DNA of 34,555 nucleotides. It comes from Staphylococcus simulans. GTDB taxonomy: Bacteria > Bacillota > Bacilli > Staphylococcales > Staphylococcaceae. Positions 19,989 to 29,427 of the stretch are shown here, piece by piece. Position 1 is the stretch's first letter. Each line of letters starts with the position of its first letter. The stretch is from contig NZ_PZGG01000024.1 in NCBI RefSeq assembly GCF_003043455.1, positions 1 to 34,555 on the forward strand, in the 5' to 3' direction. A program made the position numbers and the translations under genes. Under the pieces are notes generated by a model that had not been told where the DNA came from, made no database searches, and was given only the letters and a program-made list of their open reading frames with translations.

Positions 19989-20657
19989 TTATTCCTCCTC
20001 TGCATCAAATTGGGTGAATGTTTTAAGTGCATGCTGACTTAATAAATGTTCTGGATCAATCTCTATTGCTTTTTCAAAGTATGGGATTGCTTCATAGATT
20101 TCTTCAGTAAACATATAACCCGCTAAACCACGGTTATATAATGCGTCTGTATGTTTAGGATTTATAGTTAACACGGTATCTAATTGTTTAACAGCTTGAT
20201 CAAATAGTTCCAAATGGCATAGGACTAAGCCATATTGGAATTGAATTTCTTCATCTTGATTTTGATCAAGTTCTGCAGCACGCATAAGGAAAGGTAATGC
20301 AGATTTATAGTCACCTAAGTTATTAAATGACATCCCTATCATATAATTGGTATCCGCTTCATCGACACCTGTTTGGAGTGCTTGTTGATAAAGTTTAATC
20401 GCATCATTATAACTTTCCGCATTATAATAAACATTTGCTAAATTATAATAAATTGCACCGTTATTCGGATCGATAGTTAAGGCTTTTTGGAAAAATTTCT
20501 CAGCTTTTTCTACTTCACCTGCTTCCGCAAGTAAAATACCTGAATTAATGTAGTTTTCAATATCTTCAGGATGTGCATCAATATTTTCAAACAGTGCTTT
20601 TAACGCTGCTTCAAATTGACCTTCTTTAATTAACTGATAAATTTCTTCTTGTTTCAT
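19989..20657 (-). CDS. Tetratricopeptide repeat protein (YrrB-like)
   Basis: A 222-residue protein made almost wholly of TPR units, about six 34-residue repeats, for example AEKFFQKALTIDPNNGAIYYNLANVYY and AIPYFEKAIEIDPEHLLSQHALK. TPR proteins serve as binding scaffolds; the partner is unknown. It corresponds in position to YrrB between the mnmA and recD2 genes of Bacillus. Start behind GAGGAC. It is likely co-transcribed with recD2, since the gap is two bases. Confidence 0.9.
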   Translation of the reverse strand: MKQEEIYQLIKEGQFEAALKALFENIDAHPEDIENYINSGILLAEAGEVEKAEKFFQKALTIDPNNGAIYYNLANVYYNAESYNDAIKLYQQALQTGVDEADTNYMIGMSFNNLGDYKSALPFLMRAAELDQNQDEEIQFQYGLVLCHLELFDQAVKQLDTVLTINPKHTDALYNRGLAGYMFTEEIYEAIPYFEKAIEIDPEHLLSQHALKTFTQFDAEEE

Positions 20658-20691
20658 ACTTAGTCCTCATTTCTTTCTTATTCAACTCTTT

Positions 20692-20722
20692 ATTTTATCA
20701 GAAAAACTTGAAACTATGTAAA
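20692..20722 (-). promoter_or_regulatory. Candidate promoter for the TPR-recD2 pair
   Basis: On the minus strand TTTACA (20717-20722) lies 17 bases before GATAAA (20694-20699), or 19 before TAAAAT (20692-20697). It sits just after the mnmA terminator and before the TPR gene, where a promoter is expected. Confidence 0.45.
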
Positions 20723-20748
20723 AAAGAGACTAGGAAAATCCTAGTCCC
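20719..20748 (-). terminator. Intrinsic terminator after mnmA
   Basis: A 10-bp stem GGGACTAGGA/TCCTAGTCTC (20739-20748 with 20726-20735, one G-U pair), 3-base loop, followed on the minus strand by six T (20720-20725). It ends the iscS-mnmA transcript. Confidence 0.9.
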
Positions 20749-20758
20749 TGATTAAAAA

Positions 20759-23016
<2,258 letters not shown>

Positions 23017-23100
23017 TTGTCAGACACTTCCTCACAATTTTATCAATGTTCCAATTCTAGCACCAACACTACAATTTTTCTAGTACTCTGTTCCACAAAT

Positions 23101-23129
23101 ATTATAACATGCAAAGCACATGCTTTAAG
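23101..23129 (-). promoter_or_regulatory. Candidate iscS-mnmA promoter with an overlapping palindrome
   Basis: On the minus strand an extended -10, TG-T-TATAAT, is at 23101-23109; the -35 is poor. An inverted repeat AAAGCA-CA-TGCTTT (23113-23126) covers the spacer and -35 zone and could bind a regulator. The regulator is not identified. Confidence 0.5.
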
Positions 23130-23157
23130 CAATAAAATTCTTTCTAATATATGTCCT

Positions 23158-23166
23158 TGTTATAAT
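23158..23166 (+). promoter_or_regulatory. Candidate promoter of the luciferase-like gene
   Basis: A consensus TATAAT at 23161-23166, preceded by TG one base upstream, lies 33 bases before the GTG start. The -35 region (TTCTTT, 17 bases upstream) is weak. Confidence 0.5.
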
Positions 23167-23198
23167 TAATATATCATTCAAAACGAGGAGGTCTTTAT

Positions 23199-24203
23199 GT
23201 GAGTGAAATTAAAGTTTCTGCACTCAACTTAGTACCTGTTAAATCAGGTGAAGATGAAAAGCAAGCCATCGACAACATGGTGGACTTAGCGCAACATCTA
23301 GAGGGATTAGGATATGAACGATATTGGATTGCAGAACATCATAACGCACCGAACTTAGTAAGTTCTGCAACTGCGTTATTGATTCAACACACACTAGAGC
23401 ATACAAAACAAATCCGTGTCGGTTCAGGTGGTATTATGTTGCCGAACCACGCACCGTTAGTAGTAGCTGAACAATTCGGTACATTAGAAACAATGTTTAA
23501 CAACCGTGTAGATTTAGGTTTAGGACGTGCGCCGGGCACTGATATGATGACAGCGAGCGCATTACGCCGCGATCAACATAATGGAGTTTACGCATTCCCT
23601 GAAGAAGTAGCACAACTTCAAAAATACTTCGGACCAGAAAATCAGCAAGGTTACGTACGTGCTTACCCTGCTGTTAATAAAAACGTACCGTTATATATCT
23701 TAGGTTCTTCTACTGACTCTGCACATTTAGCTGCAAGAATGGGCTTACCTTATGTATTTGCTGGTCATTTCGCACCGCAACAAATGAGAGAAGCTATGTC
23801 TATTTATAAAGAATTATTTGAACCGTCTGATGTATTGGATAAACCTTATATGATTGTATGCTTAAATGCGATTGTTGCTGAAACAGATGAAGAAGCTGAA
23901 AAATTAGCAACGACTCTAGCACAAGTCACTGTCAGCATTACACGCGGTAGAATGGAACCGTTGCAACCGCCAATTGATAATTTAGCAGATGTATTGACTC
24001 CTGCAGAATTACAAATGGCTAGAGGCCGTTTAGGTGTTTCATTAATCGGTTCAGAAGAAACGGTTAAACAACAAGTTGAAAAATTCAAAGATATTTATGG
24101 TGAATTTGATGAGTTAATGGCAGTCAGCTATATTTATGACCAAGATAAACAAAAAGAATCATTTGAACGCTTGCAACGTGTGATGCAACAAGTGAACAAG
24201 TAA
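23199..24203 (+). CDS. Luciferase-like flavin-dependent monooxygenase
   Basis: A 334-residue LLM-class flavin oxidoreductase, close to the MsnO8/YhbW type. Family features are the N-terminal LNLVPVKSG, the barrel segment YERYWIAEHHNAPNLVSSATALL, GSGGIMLPNHAPLVVAEQFGTLE, and DLGLGRAPGTD. The substrate is unknown and light production should not be assumed. The start is a GTG at 23199, with GAGGAGG seven bases before it. It lies on the plus strand, between minus-strand iscS and csbD, and probably stands as a single-gene unit with its own promoter and a shared terminator. Confidence 0.88.
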   Translation: MSEIKVSALNLVPVKSGEDEKQAIDNMVDLAQHLEGLGYERYWIAEHHNAPNLVSSATALLIQHTLEHTKQIRVGSGGIMLPNHAPLVVAEQFGTLETMFNNRVDLGLGRAPGTDMMTASALRRDQHNGVYAFPEEVAQLQKYFGPENQQGYVRAYPAVNKNVPLYILGSSTDSAHLAARMGLPYVFAGHFAPQQMREAMSIYKELFEPSDVLDKPYMIVCLNAIVAETDEEAEKLATTLAQVTVSITRGRMEPLQPPIDNLADVLTPAELQMARGRLGVSLIGSEETVKQQVEKFKDIYGEFDELMAVSYIYDQDKQKESFERLQRVMQQVNK

Positions 24204-24244
24204 TTGCATTTGAATTGATATATTATTTTGATTCAAACAAAAAT

Positions 24245-24278
24245 AACGGGCAGAACCCTTTAAGTGATTCTGCCCGTT
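24245..24278. terminator. Bidirectional terminator between the monooxygenase and csbD
   Basis: A perfect 11-bp stem AACGGGCAGAA/TTCTGCCCGTT (24245-24255 with 24268-24278), 12-base loop. On the minus strand it is followed by a T-rich run (TTATTTTTG), better than on the plus strand. It lies between two converging genes. Confidence 0.85.
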
Positions 24279-24300
24279 AATTCTGTTTATTAAATGATAA

Positions 24301-24510
24301 TTATTTATTATCTTTACTGAATTTATCTTTTAATTTACCTGCTGCATCTTTTGCTTTATCTGCAGCATCGTTGATTTTTTCATCAACTTTACCTGAAGCT
24401 TTATCTGCTTTACCTTCATTTTCTAATTTCTTATTATCAGTAGCATTGCCTACTGTTTCTTTAACGTTACCTTTTGCTTGTTCTAATTTGTCTTCGCCTT
24501 TGTTTGCCAT
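24301..24510 (-). CDS. CsbD-family stress response protein
   Basis: A small, highly charged, probably unstructured protein of the CsbD family, 69 residues from the ATG at 24510. GGAGG precedes that ATG by 8 bases; the in-frame start at 24525 has no site. It contains two imperfect CsbD-like units, [19 protein letters not shown] and a lysine/alanine-rich second half. The family belongs to the general stress response and its biochemical role is unknown. The upstream region shows a sigma-B-like promoter. Confidence 0.9.
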   Translation of the reverse strand: MANKGEDKLEQAKGNVKETVGNATDNKKLENEGKADKASGKVDEKINDAADKAKDAAGKLKDKFSKDNK

Positions 24511-24553
24511 AATCGATTCCTCCAATTATTTCAAATCTAGTTATGTTATATAA

Positions 24554-24578
24554 TTACCACTTGTGAAATTCTATAAAC
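24554..24578 (-). promoter_or_regulatory. Sigma-B-like promoter of the csbD-like gene
   Basis: On the minus strand GTTTAT (24573-24578), 13 bases, then TGGTAA (24554-24559). This resembles the staphylococcal sigma-B pattern GTTTAA-N12-15-GGGTAT with three mismatches. No good sigma-A promoter was seen here, and csbD-type genes are known sigma-B targets. Confidence 0.45.
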
Positions 24579-24598
24579 ATCAAAGGCTAAAGAATTAA

Positions 24599-24631
24599 AA
24601 TGCAGCTCAACCCATAAAGTTGAACTGCATT
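24599..24631 (-). terminator. Intrinsic terminator after cymR
   Basis: A 13-bp stem (24619-24631 with 24599-24611, one G-U pair) with a 7-base loop, followed on the minus strand by TTAATTCTTT. It lies just after the cymR stop codon. Confidence 0.75.
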
Positions 24632-24636
24632 AATTA

Positions 24637-25056
24637 TTAAATATAGAACATGTAATTATCACGTTTATCTGAATCATTAAATTCTGCTAAATACTTTAAC
24701 GTCGTGCCATCCAACACTTCTCTGACTGCATCTCTCATGCGTAACCATAGTTCTTGTTGTGCTGGCGGTTCTGAATCTATACTTTCAACGAATGAAATCG
24801 GACCTTCAAGCAGGCGAATAATGTCTCCGGCTTTAATTTCATCAGCTGGGACACGGAGTTGGTATCCACCTTTAGCACCGCGCACACTTCGAATCAATCC
24901 GGCATTTCTTAAAGGTCCTACTAATTGTTCTAGGTATAGATCACTTAATTTATTTTCTTCTGCAATAGTTTTTAACGATACGCAACCTTGACCTTCCCTC
25001 TTAGCAAGAGAAATCATTAAGGTTAAGCCGTATCTCCCTTTTGTTGAAATTTTCAT
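24637..25056 (-). CDS. cymR: CymR, Rrf2-family repressor of cysteine metabolism
   Basis: CymR represses genes for cysteine synthesis and sulfur uptake, acting with CysK when cysteine is plentiful. The 139-residue Rrf2 protein has the winged-helix region from MKISTKGRYGLTLMISLA to VRGAKGGYQL. It has only one cysteine, Cys25, so it cannot carry the three-cysteine Fe-S site of IscR. Cys25 matches the oxidation-sensing residue reported for S. aureus CymR. In Bacillus cymR lies next to the desulfurase gene; here csbD and the monooxygenase lie between. It diverges from rarA. Confidence 0.94.
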   Translation of the reverse strand: MKISTKGRYGLTLMISLAKREGQGCVSLKTIAEENKLSDLYLEQLVGPLRNAGLIRSVRGAKGGYQLRVPADEIKAGDIIRLLEGPISFVESIDSEPPAQQELWLRMRDAVREVLDGTTLKYLAEFNDSDKRDNYMFYI

Positions 25057-25092
25057 TTTATTACCTCGCTTAATCCGATTTTATTTTATTCA

Positions 25093-25101
25093 ATTCTAGC
25101 A
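25093..25101 (-). promoter_or_regulatory. Candidate extended -10 for cymR
   Basis: On the minus strand TGC-TAGAAT (25093-25101), an extended -10 form, about 37 bases before the cymR start in the gap shared with rarA. No clear -35 is visible. Confidence 0.35.
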
Positions 25102-25142
25102 TTTTTTACGTTAATATAGTAATAGAAAGGTGTGACTCTATC

Positions 25143-26423
25143 TTGACTAACGAACCTTTAGCATCTAGAATGCGTCCGCAGAATCTAGATGAAATTATAT
25201 CTCAGCAACATTTAGTTGGTCCTAAAGGTATCATCAGAAGAATGGTTGAATCTAAACGACTGACTTCAATGATTTTTTATGGACCCCCTGGTATTGGAAA
25301 AACCAGTATTGCGAAAGCTATCGCAGGTTCCACACAATTTAAGTTCAGACAATTAAACGCTGTTACAAATACCAAAAAAGACATGCAAATGGTGGTTGAA
25401 GAAGCAAAAATGTCTGGTCAAGTTATTTTATTACTTGATGAAATCCACCGTTTAGATAAAGCTAAACAAGATTTCCTATTACCTCACTTGGAGAATGGGA
25501 AAATTGTACTCATTGGTGCGACTACTTCTAATCCATATCACGCCATTAATCCAGCCATACGTTCTCGTGCACAGATCTTTGAACTCTATCCGCTAACGGA
25601 AAAAGATGTTGCTGTGGCGTTAGAACGTGCTCTGAAGGATGAAAACCGAGGACTCGCCTCTTATCATGCGACAGTAGATGATGGCGCTATGCAATACTTC
25701 TCTACACAAAGTCATGGTGATGTGCGTAGTGCTTTAAACGCTTTAGAACTCTCTGTATTAAGCGCTAAACCTGATGAGAATGGCAAGATTCATGTTTCTT
25801 TAGAAGATGCCAAAGACTGCATGCAAAAAGGCAGTTTTGTCAGTGATAAAGATGGTGACATGCACTATGATGTCATGAGTGCATTCCAAAAATCAATCCG
25901 TGGCAGTGATACCGATGCTGCATTACATTATCTTGCACGACTGATAGAAGCGGGAGATCTCCCTACTATCGCAAGACGGTTGCTTGTTATCAGTTATGAA
26001 GACATCGGCTTAGCTTCACCCGGTGCAGGACAACGTACATTAGCTGCGATTGAATCTGCAGAACGTTTAGGGTTCCCTGAAGCACGCATTCCACTGAGCC
26101 AAGCAGTTATTGAACTTTGCTTATCTCCTAAATCAAATTCAGGTATTAAAGCTATTGACGCTGCTTTATCGGATATTAGAAAAGGTCATGTCGGTCAAGT
26201 TCCTAATCATCTTAAAGATGGTCACTATAAAGGTGCCAAAGAATTAGGCCACGCGATTGGTTATCAGTATCCGCATAATTCCGAAAATGGCTTTATTCCA
26301 CAACAATATCTGCCAGATAAACTCAAAAACAGACAGTACTACCATCCTAAAACTACATCAAAAACTGAACAGCAGTTTAAACAAATCTATGACAATATCA
26401 CTAAGCAACAAAACAAACGTTGA
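25143..26423 (+). CDS. rarA: Replication-associated recombination protein RarA (MgsA)
   Basis: RarA is an AAA+ ATPase of the clamp-loader type that acts at stalled forks, related to eukaryotic WRNIP1. The 426-residue protein has Walker A GPPGIGKTS near residue 47, Walker B LLDEIHR, the sensor-1 ATTSNP, an arginine finger region (NPAIRSRAQIFEL), and the C-terminal tetramer domain with the typical YKGAKELGHAIGYQYPHN. The start is a TTG at 25143 after AAAGGTG; no ATG gives the conserved N-terminus MTNEPLASRMRP. One of two plus-strand genes in the window, closed by a strong terminator. Confidence 0.95.
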   Translation: MTNEPLASRMRPQNLDEIISQQHLVGPKGIIRRMVESKRLTSMIFYGPPGIGKTSIAKAIAGSTQFKFRQLNAVTNTKKDMQMVVEEAKMSGQVILLLDEIHRLDKAKQDFLLPHLENGKIVLIGATTSNPYHAINPAIRSRAQIFELYPLTEKDVAVALERALKDENRGLASYHATVDDGAMQYFSTQSHGDVRSALNALELSVLSAKPDENGKIHVSLEDAKDCMQKGSFVSDKDGDMHYDVMSAFQKSIRGSDTDAALHYLARLIEAGDLPTIARRLLVISYEDIGLASPGAGQRTLAAIESAERLGFPEARIPLSQAVIELCLSPKSNSGIKAIDAALSDIRKGHVGQVPNHLKDGHYKGAKELGHAIGYQYPHNSENGFIPQQYLPDKLKNRQYYHPKTTSKTEQQFKQIYDNITKQQNKR

Positions 26424-26436
26424 TGAAGGTTGATAC

Positions 26437-26475
26437 TAGAATCGTAGCTTTCTACGATTCTATATCAGCTTTTTT
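26437..26475 (+). terminator. Intrinsic terminator after rarA
   Basis: A perfect 11-bp stem TAGAATCGTAG/CTACGATTCTA (26437-26447 with 26452-26462), 4-base loop, lengthened by outer TGATA/TATCA pairing, then six T (26470-26475). The T-run overlaps the stop codon of the converging tcdA gene. The reverse strand lacks a T-run. Confidence 0.92.
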
Positions 26476-27249
26476 ATTTTTGATTTTTATCTTTAATTCT
26501 AGTGACAGGAATATCTTTTAACACATCGTTAATGACATAACTTGCACAAATTAAGCCGACTACACTTGGCACAAAAGCATTTGAAGATGGTGGAATTTGA
26601 CCTTTACGCGTTGCCGCATTCTTATCACCGACTGTTTCTTTGACATCTTCTCTAATCACAATTGGGCTTTCATCTGAAAAGACAACAGGAATCCTTTTTT
26701 AATGCCTTCTTTTTTCAATTTTTGTCTGATAATTTTAGCAATAGGATCTGTATTCGTTTTAGAAATATCAGCGATTTGGAATCGTGTTGGGTCTGTTTTA
26801 TTTGCGGCCCCCATACTAGAAATAATTTTTATGCCGCGTTTCAAACACTCTTTCATCAGATGTACTTTATAAATAATTGTGTCACTTGCATCAATAATAT
26901 AATCAATATCATAATCATTAAACAGTTGTTCATACGTTTCTTCTGTATAGAACATATGTGAAGAAGTTACTTTACAATCTGGATTGATTAATTTGATGCG
27001 TTCTTCCATCAACGTCACTTTACTTTGACCAATTGTCGTAGTCAATGCATGTAATTGACGGTTTACATTTGTAATATCCACATCATCTTTATCAATTAAA
27101 ATAATATGGCCGATGTTAGTACGCGCTAATGCTTCTGCCGCAAAAGAACCAACGCCCCCAACGCCTAGTACCGCAACAGTTTGTTGCTTTAATAAATCTA
27201 ATCCCTCTTTACCATATGCCAACTCATTACGTGAAAATTGATGTTTCAT
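26474..27249 (-). pseudogene. tcdA: tcdA (tRNA threonylcarbamoyladenosine dehydratase), frameshifted
   Basis: TcdA (YrvM/CsdL) uses ATP to cyclise t6A to ct6A at tRNA position 37. From the ATG at 27249 (AAAAGGAG upstream) the first frame carries the E1-like fold: GVGGVGSFAAEAL, the aspartate in IDKDDVDITNVNRQ, and DASDTIIYK. It then runs through GIKKG and reads FLLSFQMKAQL to a stop at 26656. The next frame holds the missing C-terminus (IPVVFSDESPIVIRED..., PPSSNAFVPSVVGLICASYVI) to 26474. One lost base near 26692-26700, beside six A, explains both. Each half alone lacks part of the family domain. It may be a real mutation, a sequencing error or recoding. Confidence 0.88.
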
Positions 27250-27290
27250 CAAATCTATACTCCTTTTGTCTAACTTTACTACCATATATC

Positions 27291-27299
27291 ATTATAACA
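27291..27299 (-). promoter_or_regulatory. Candidate promoter of tcdA
   Basis: On the minus strand an extended -10, TG-T-TATAAT (27291-27299), about 42 bases before the tcdA start. The -35 is poor. Confidence 0.5.
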
Positions 27300-27350
27300 A
27301 ATTTAGATAATATTATTTCTTAAAAAATGCTAAAATTTGAAATGAAAATA

Positions 27351-27380
27351 AAAAAATACGCAGGACCAAAGTCCTGCGTA
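27351..27380 (-). terminator. Terminator of 6S RNA
   Basis: A perfect 10-bp stem TACGCAGGAC/GTCCTGCGTA (27357-27366 with 27371-27380), 4-base loop, then six T on the minus strand (27351-27356). Confidence 0.92.
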
Positions 27381-27580
27381 CGATAGAATCCGTTGTACCG
27401 TAGTTATTAGAGCTTGATCATTTTGGCCTGCTAATTACAGGTGGGTGCCCTGTTTCTTGTTTTGCAAGTCCTCCTTAAGAGGCGTGTGCGCTGCAAGAAA
27501 ACCTATTGGGCTCCCTGATCAAAGAGTGTTAGGTCAAAATACATACAGCAAACTACGAGTATTTCAGACGACTATCTTAT
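27351..27580 (-). ncRNA. ssrS: 6S RNA
   Basis: 6S RNA folds like an open promoter and binds housekeeping RNA polymerase. The place between aspS and tcdA is where Bacillus has its 6S-1 gene. The ends pair as expected: CGTAGTT with AACTACG close to the outer stem, GATAG with CTATC, and TTGATCA with TGATCAA flanking the central bubble. The 3' end is a 10-bp terminator stem. Predicted length is about 230 bases, right for staphylococcal 6S RNA. The 5' end is inferred from the promoter. Confidence 0.87.
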
Positions 27581-27586
27581 ACTTAG

Positions 27587-27614
27587 ATATTACCACATAA
27601 AACTTTAAATGCAA
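27587..27614 (-). promoter_or_regulatory. Promoter of 6S RNA
   Basis: On the minus strand TTGCAT (27609-27614), 16 bases, then an extended -10 TG-G-TAATAT (27587-27595). This predicts a start near 27580. Confidence 0.65.
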
Positions 27615-27620
27615 ATATAA

Positions 27621-27635
27621 ACACTCTCAAAGTGT
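27621..27635 (-). terminator. Weak terminator candidate after aspS
   Basis: A short ACACT/AGTGT stem (27631-27635 with 27621-27625) followed on the minus strand by TTATATTTG. It lies directly after the aspS stop and before the 6S promoter. The stem is short, so readthrough is likely. Confidence 0.4.
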
Positions 27636-27645
27636 AATTTTTCTT

Positions 27646-29412
27646 TTAGTGACGGATACGTAATGCTAATTCCTCTAATTGTTTATTAGAAACTTCGCTT
27701 GGTGCTTGTGTCATTAATGATACAGCTGAAGCAGTTTTAGGGAATGCGATTGTATCACGTAAGTTTGTGCGGCCAGTTAATAGCATCACGAAGCGGTCTA
27801 AACCTAAAGCGATACCGCCATGTGGTGGTGCACCATATTTGAATGCGTCAAGCAAGAAGCCGAATTGATCTTGCGCTTCTTCTTTTGTGAAACCTAAAAC
27901 TTCAAACATTTTTTCTTGAATATCACCGTTGTGAATTCTGATTGAACCGCCGCCTAATTCGTAACCGTTTAATACGATATCATACGCTTTAGCTTGTGCG
28001 TTTTCTGGTTCAGAATCTAATTTATCTAAATCTTCATCTTTAGGTGATGTAAATGGATGGTGTGCTGCTACATAGCGTTTTTCATCTTCATCATATTCAA
28101 GTAATGGCCAATCTGTCACCCATAAGAAGTTTAATTTATCTTCATCAATTAAGCCTAGCTCATGACCTAATTTCACACGTAATGCACCTAAACTTTGAGC
28201 TACAACGCTAGGTTTATCAGCTACAAACAATACTAAGTCTCCTGCTTCTGCATCTGTTAAAGATTTTAATGTTTCAACATTCTCCTCTTCAAAGAATCTT
28301 GCGATTGGTCCACTTAAGCCGTCTTCAACTACTTTGACCCAAGCTAAACCTTTTGCGCCATAGATATTTACAAACTCAGTTAATTTATCAATATCTTTAC
28401 GTGTATATTTATCTGAAGCACCTTTAGCAACTAATGCTTTTACTTCTCCGCCTTTTTCAACTGTATCTTTAAAGACTTTGAAGTCCATTGTTTCGCCTAA
28501 TTTTGAAACATCTAGTAATTCCATGTCAAAGCGTGTATCTGGTTTATCTGAACCATAACGTGACATAGCTTCTGCGTAAGTCATACGTGGGAATTGTTCA
28601 GTTAATTCAACAGCTTTTACGTCTTTTACAACGCTTTTCAACATGTCTTCACCAAGTTCCATTACATCTTCTTGATCTACGAAACTCATCTCAATATCGA
28701 CTTGCGTGAATTCAGGTTGTCTATCTGCACGTAAATCTTCGTCACGGAAACATTTTACGATTTGGTAATATTTATCGAAACCACTGATCATCAATAATTG
28801 TTTAAATAATTGTGGTGATTGCGGTAACGCATAGAATTTACCTTCGTGCACACGAGAAGGTACTAAATAGTCACGTGCACCTTCTGGTGTAGATTTAGTT
28901 AAGAAAGGTGTTTCGATATCTAAGAAGCCTTCTTTATCTAAATACTCGTGAATTGCACGTGTAATGTGGTGACGCATTTTAATCGTTTGCGCAAGTTCTT
29001 GTCTTCTTAAATCTAAATAACGATATTTTAAACGAATGTTTTCATCAACTTGTTGTGAATCATCATTAATTGAAAACGGTGGTGTTTGTGCTTTATTAAT
29101 GATATTGATTTTATCAACTTGCACTTCAACATTACCTGTTTTGATTTTAGGGTTAACTGTTTCAGGATCACGTTTTGTTACTGTACCTTCAACTTCAATC
29201 ACATATTCAGAACGGATAGATTCCGCAACTTCTAATGCTTCTTTAGAAAAGTCTGGATTGAAGACAATTTGTACATAACCTTCACGGTCACGTAAATCAA
29301 CAAAGATTAATCCACCTAAGTCACGACGGTTATGCACCCATCCTTTTAAAGTGACGTGTTGTCCTAAAAGGCCTTCTGTTACAAGACCGCAATACGTTGT
29401 TCTTTTACTCAT
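27646..29412 (-). CDS. aspS: Aspartyl-tRNA synthetase
   Basis: AspRS charges tRNA-Asp. The 588-residue bacterial-type enzyme has an N-terminal OB anticodon domain (about 1-105), class II motif 2 in [23 protein letters not shown], the GAD insertion in about 285-420, and motif 3 in [18 protein letters not shown]. Ribosome site AGGAGAG precedes the ATG. It follows hisS by 15 bases, so both genes should come from the histidine T-box transcript, an arrangement shared by Bacillus. Confidence 0.97.
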   Translation of the reverse strand: MSKRTTYCGLVTEGLLGQHVTLKGWVHNRRDLGGLIFVDLRDREGYVQIVFNPDFSKEALEVAESIRSEYVIEVEGTVTKRDPETVNPKIKTGNVEVQVDKINIINKAQTPPFSINDDSQQVDENIRLKYRYLDLRRQELAQTIKMRHHITRAIHEYLDKEGFLDIETPFLTKSTPEGARDYLVPSRVHEGKFYALPQSPQLFKQLLMISGFDKYYQIVKCFRDEDLRADRQPEFTQVDIEMSFVDQEDVMELGEDMLKSVVKDVKAVELTEQFPRMTYAEAMSRYGSDKPDTRFDMELLDVSKLGETMDFKVFKDTVEKGGEVKALVAKGASDKYTRKDIDKLTEFVNIYGAKGLAWVKVVEDGLSGPIARFFEEENVETLKSLTDAEAGDLVLFVADKPSVVAQSLGALRVKLGHELGLIDEDKLNFLWVTDWPLLEYDEDEKRYVAAHHPFTSPKDEDLDKLDSEPENAQAKAYDIVLNGYELGGGSIRIHNGDIQEKMFEVLGFTKEEAQDQFGFLLDAFKYGAPPHGGIALGLDRFVMLLTGRTNLRDTIAFPKTASAVSLMTQAPSEVSNKQLEELALRIRH

Positions 29413-29427
29413 AATTACTCTCTCCTC

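Noticed and set aside
26474..26659. A separate 61-residue gene
   Set aside because: Its sequence is the C-terminus of TcdA and its apparent GTG start is an internal valine; no ribosome site precedes it.
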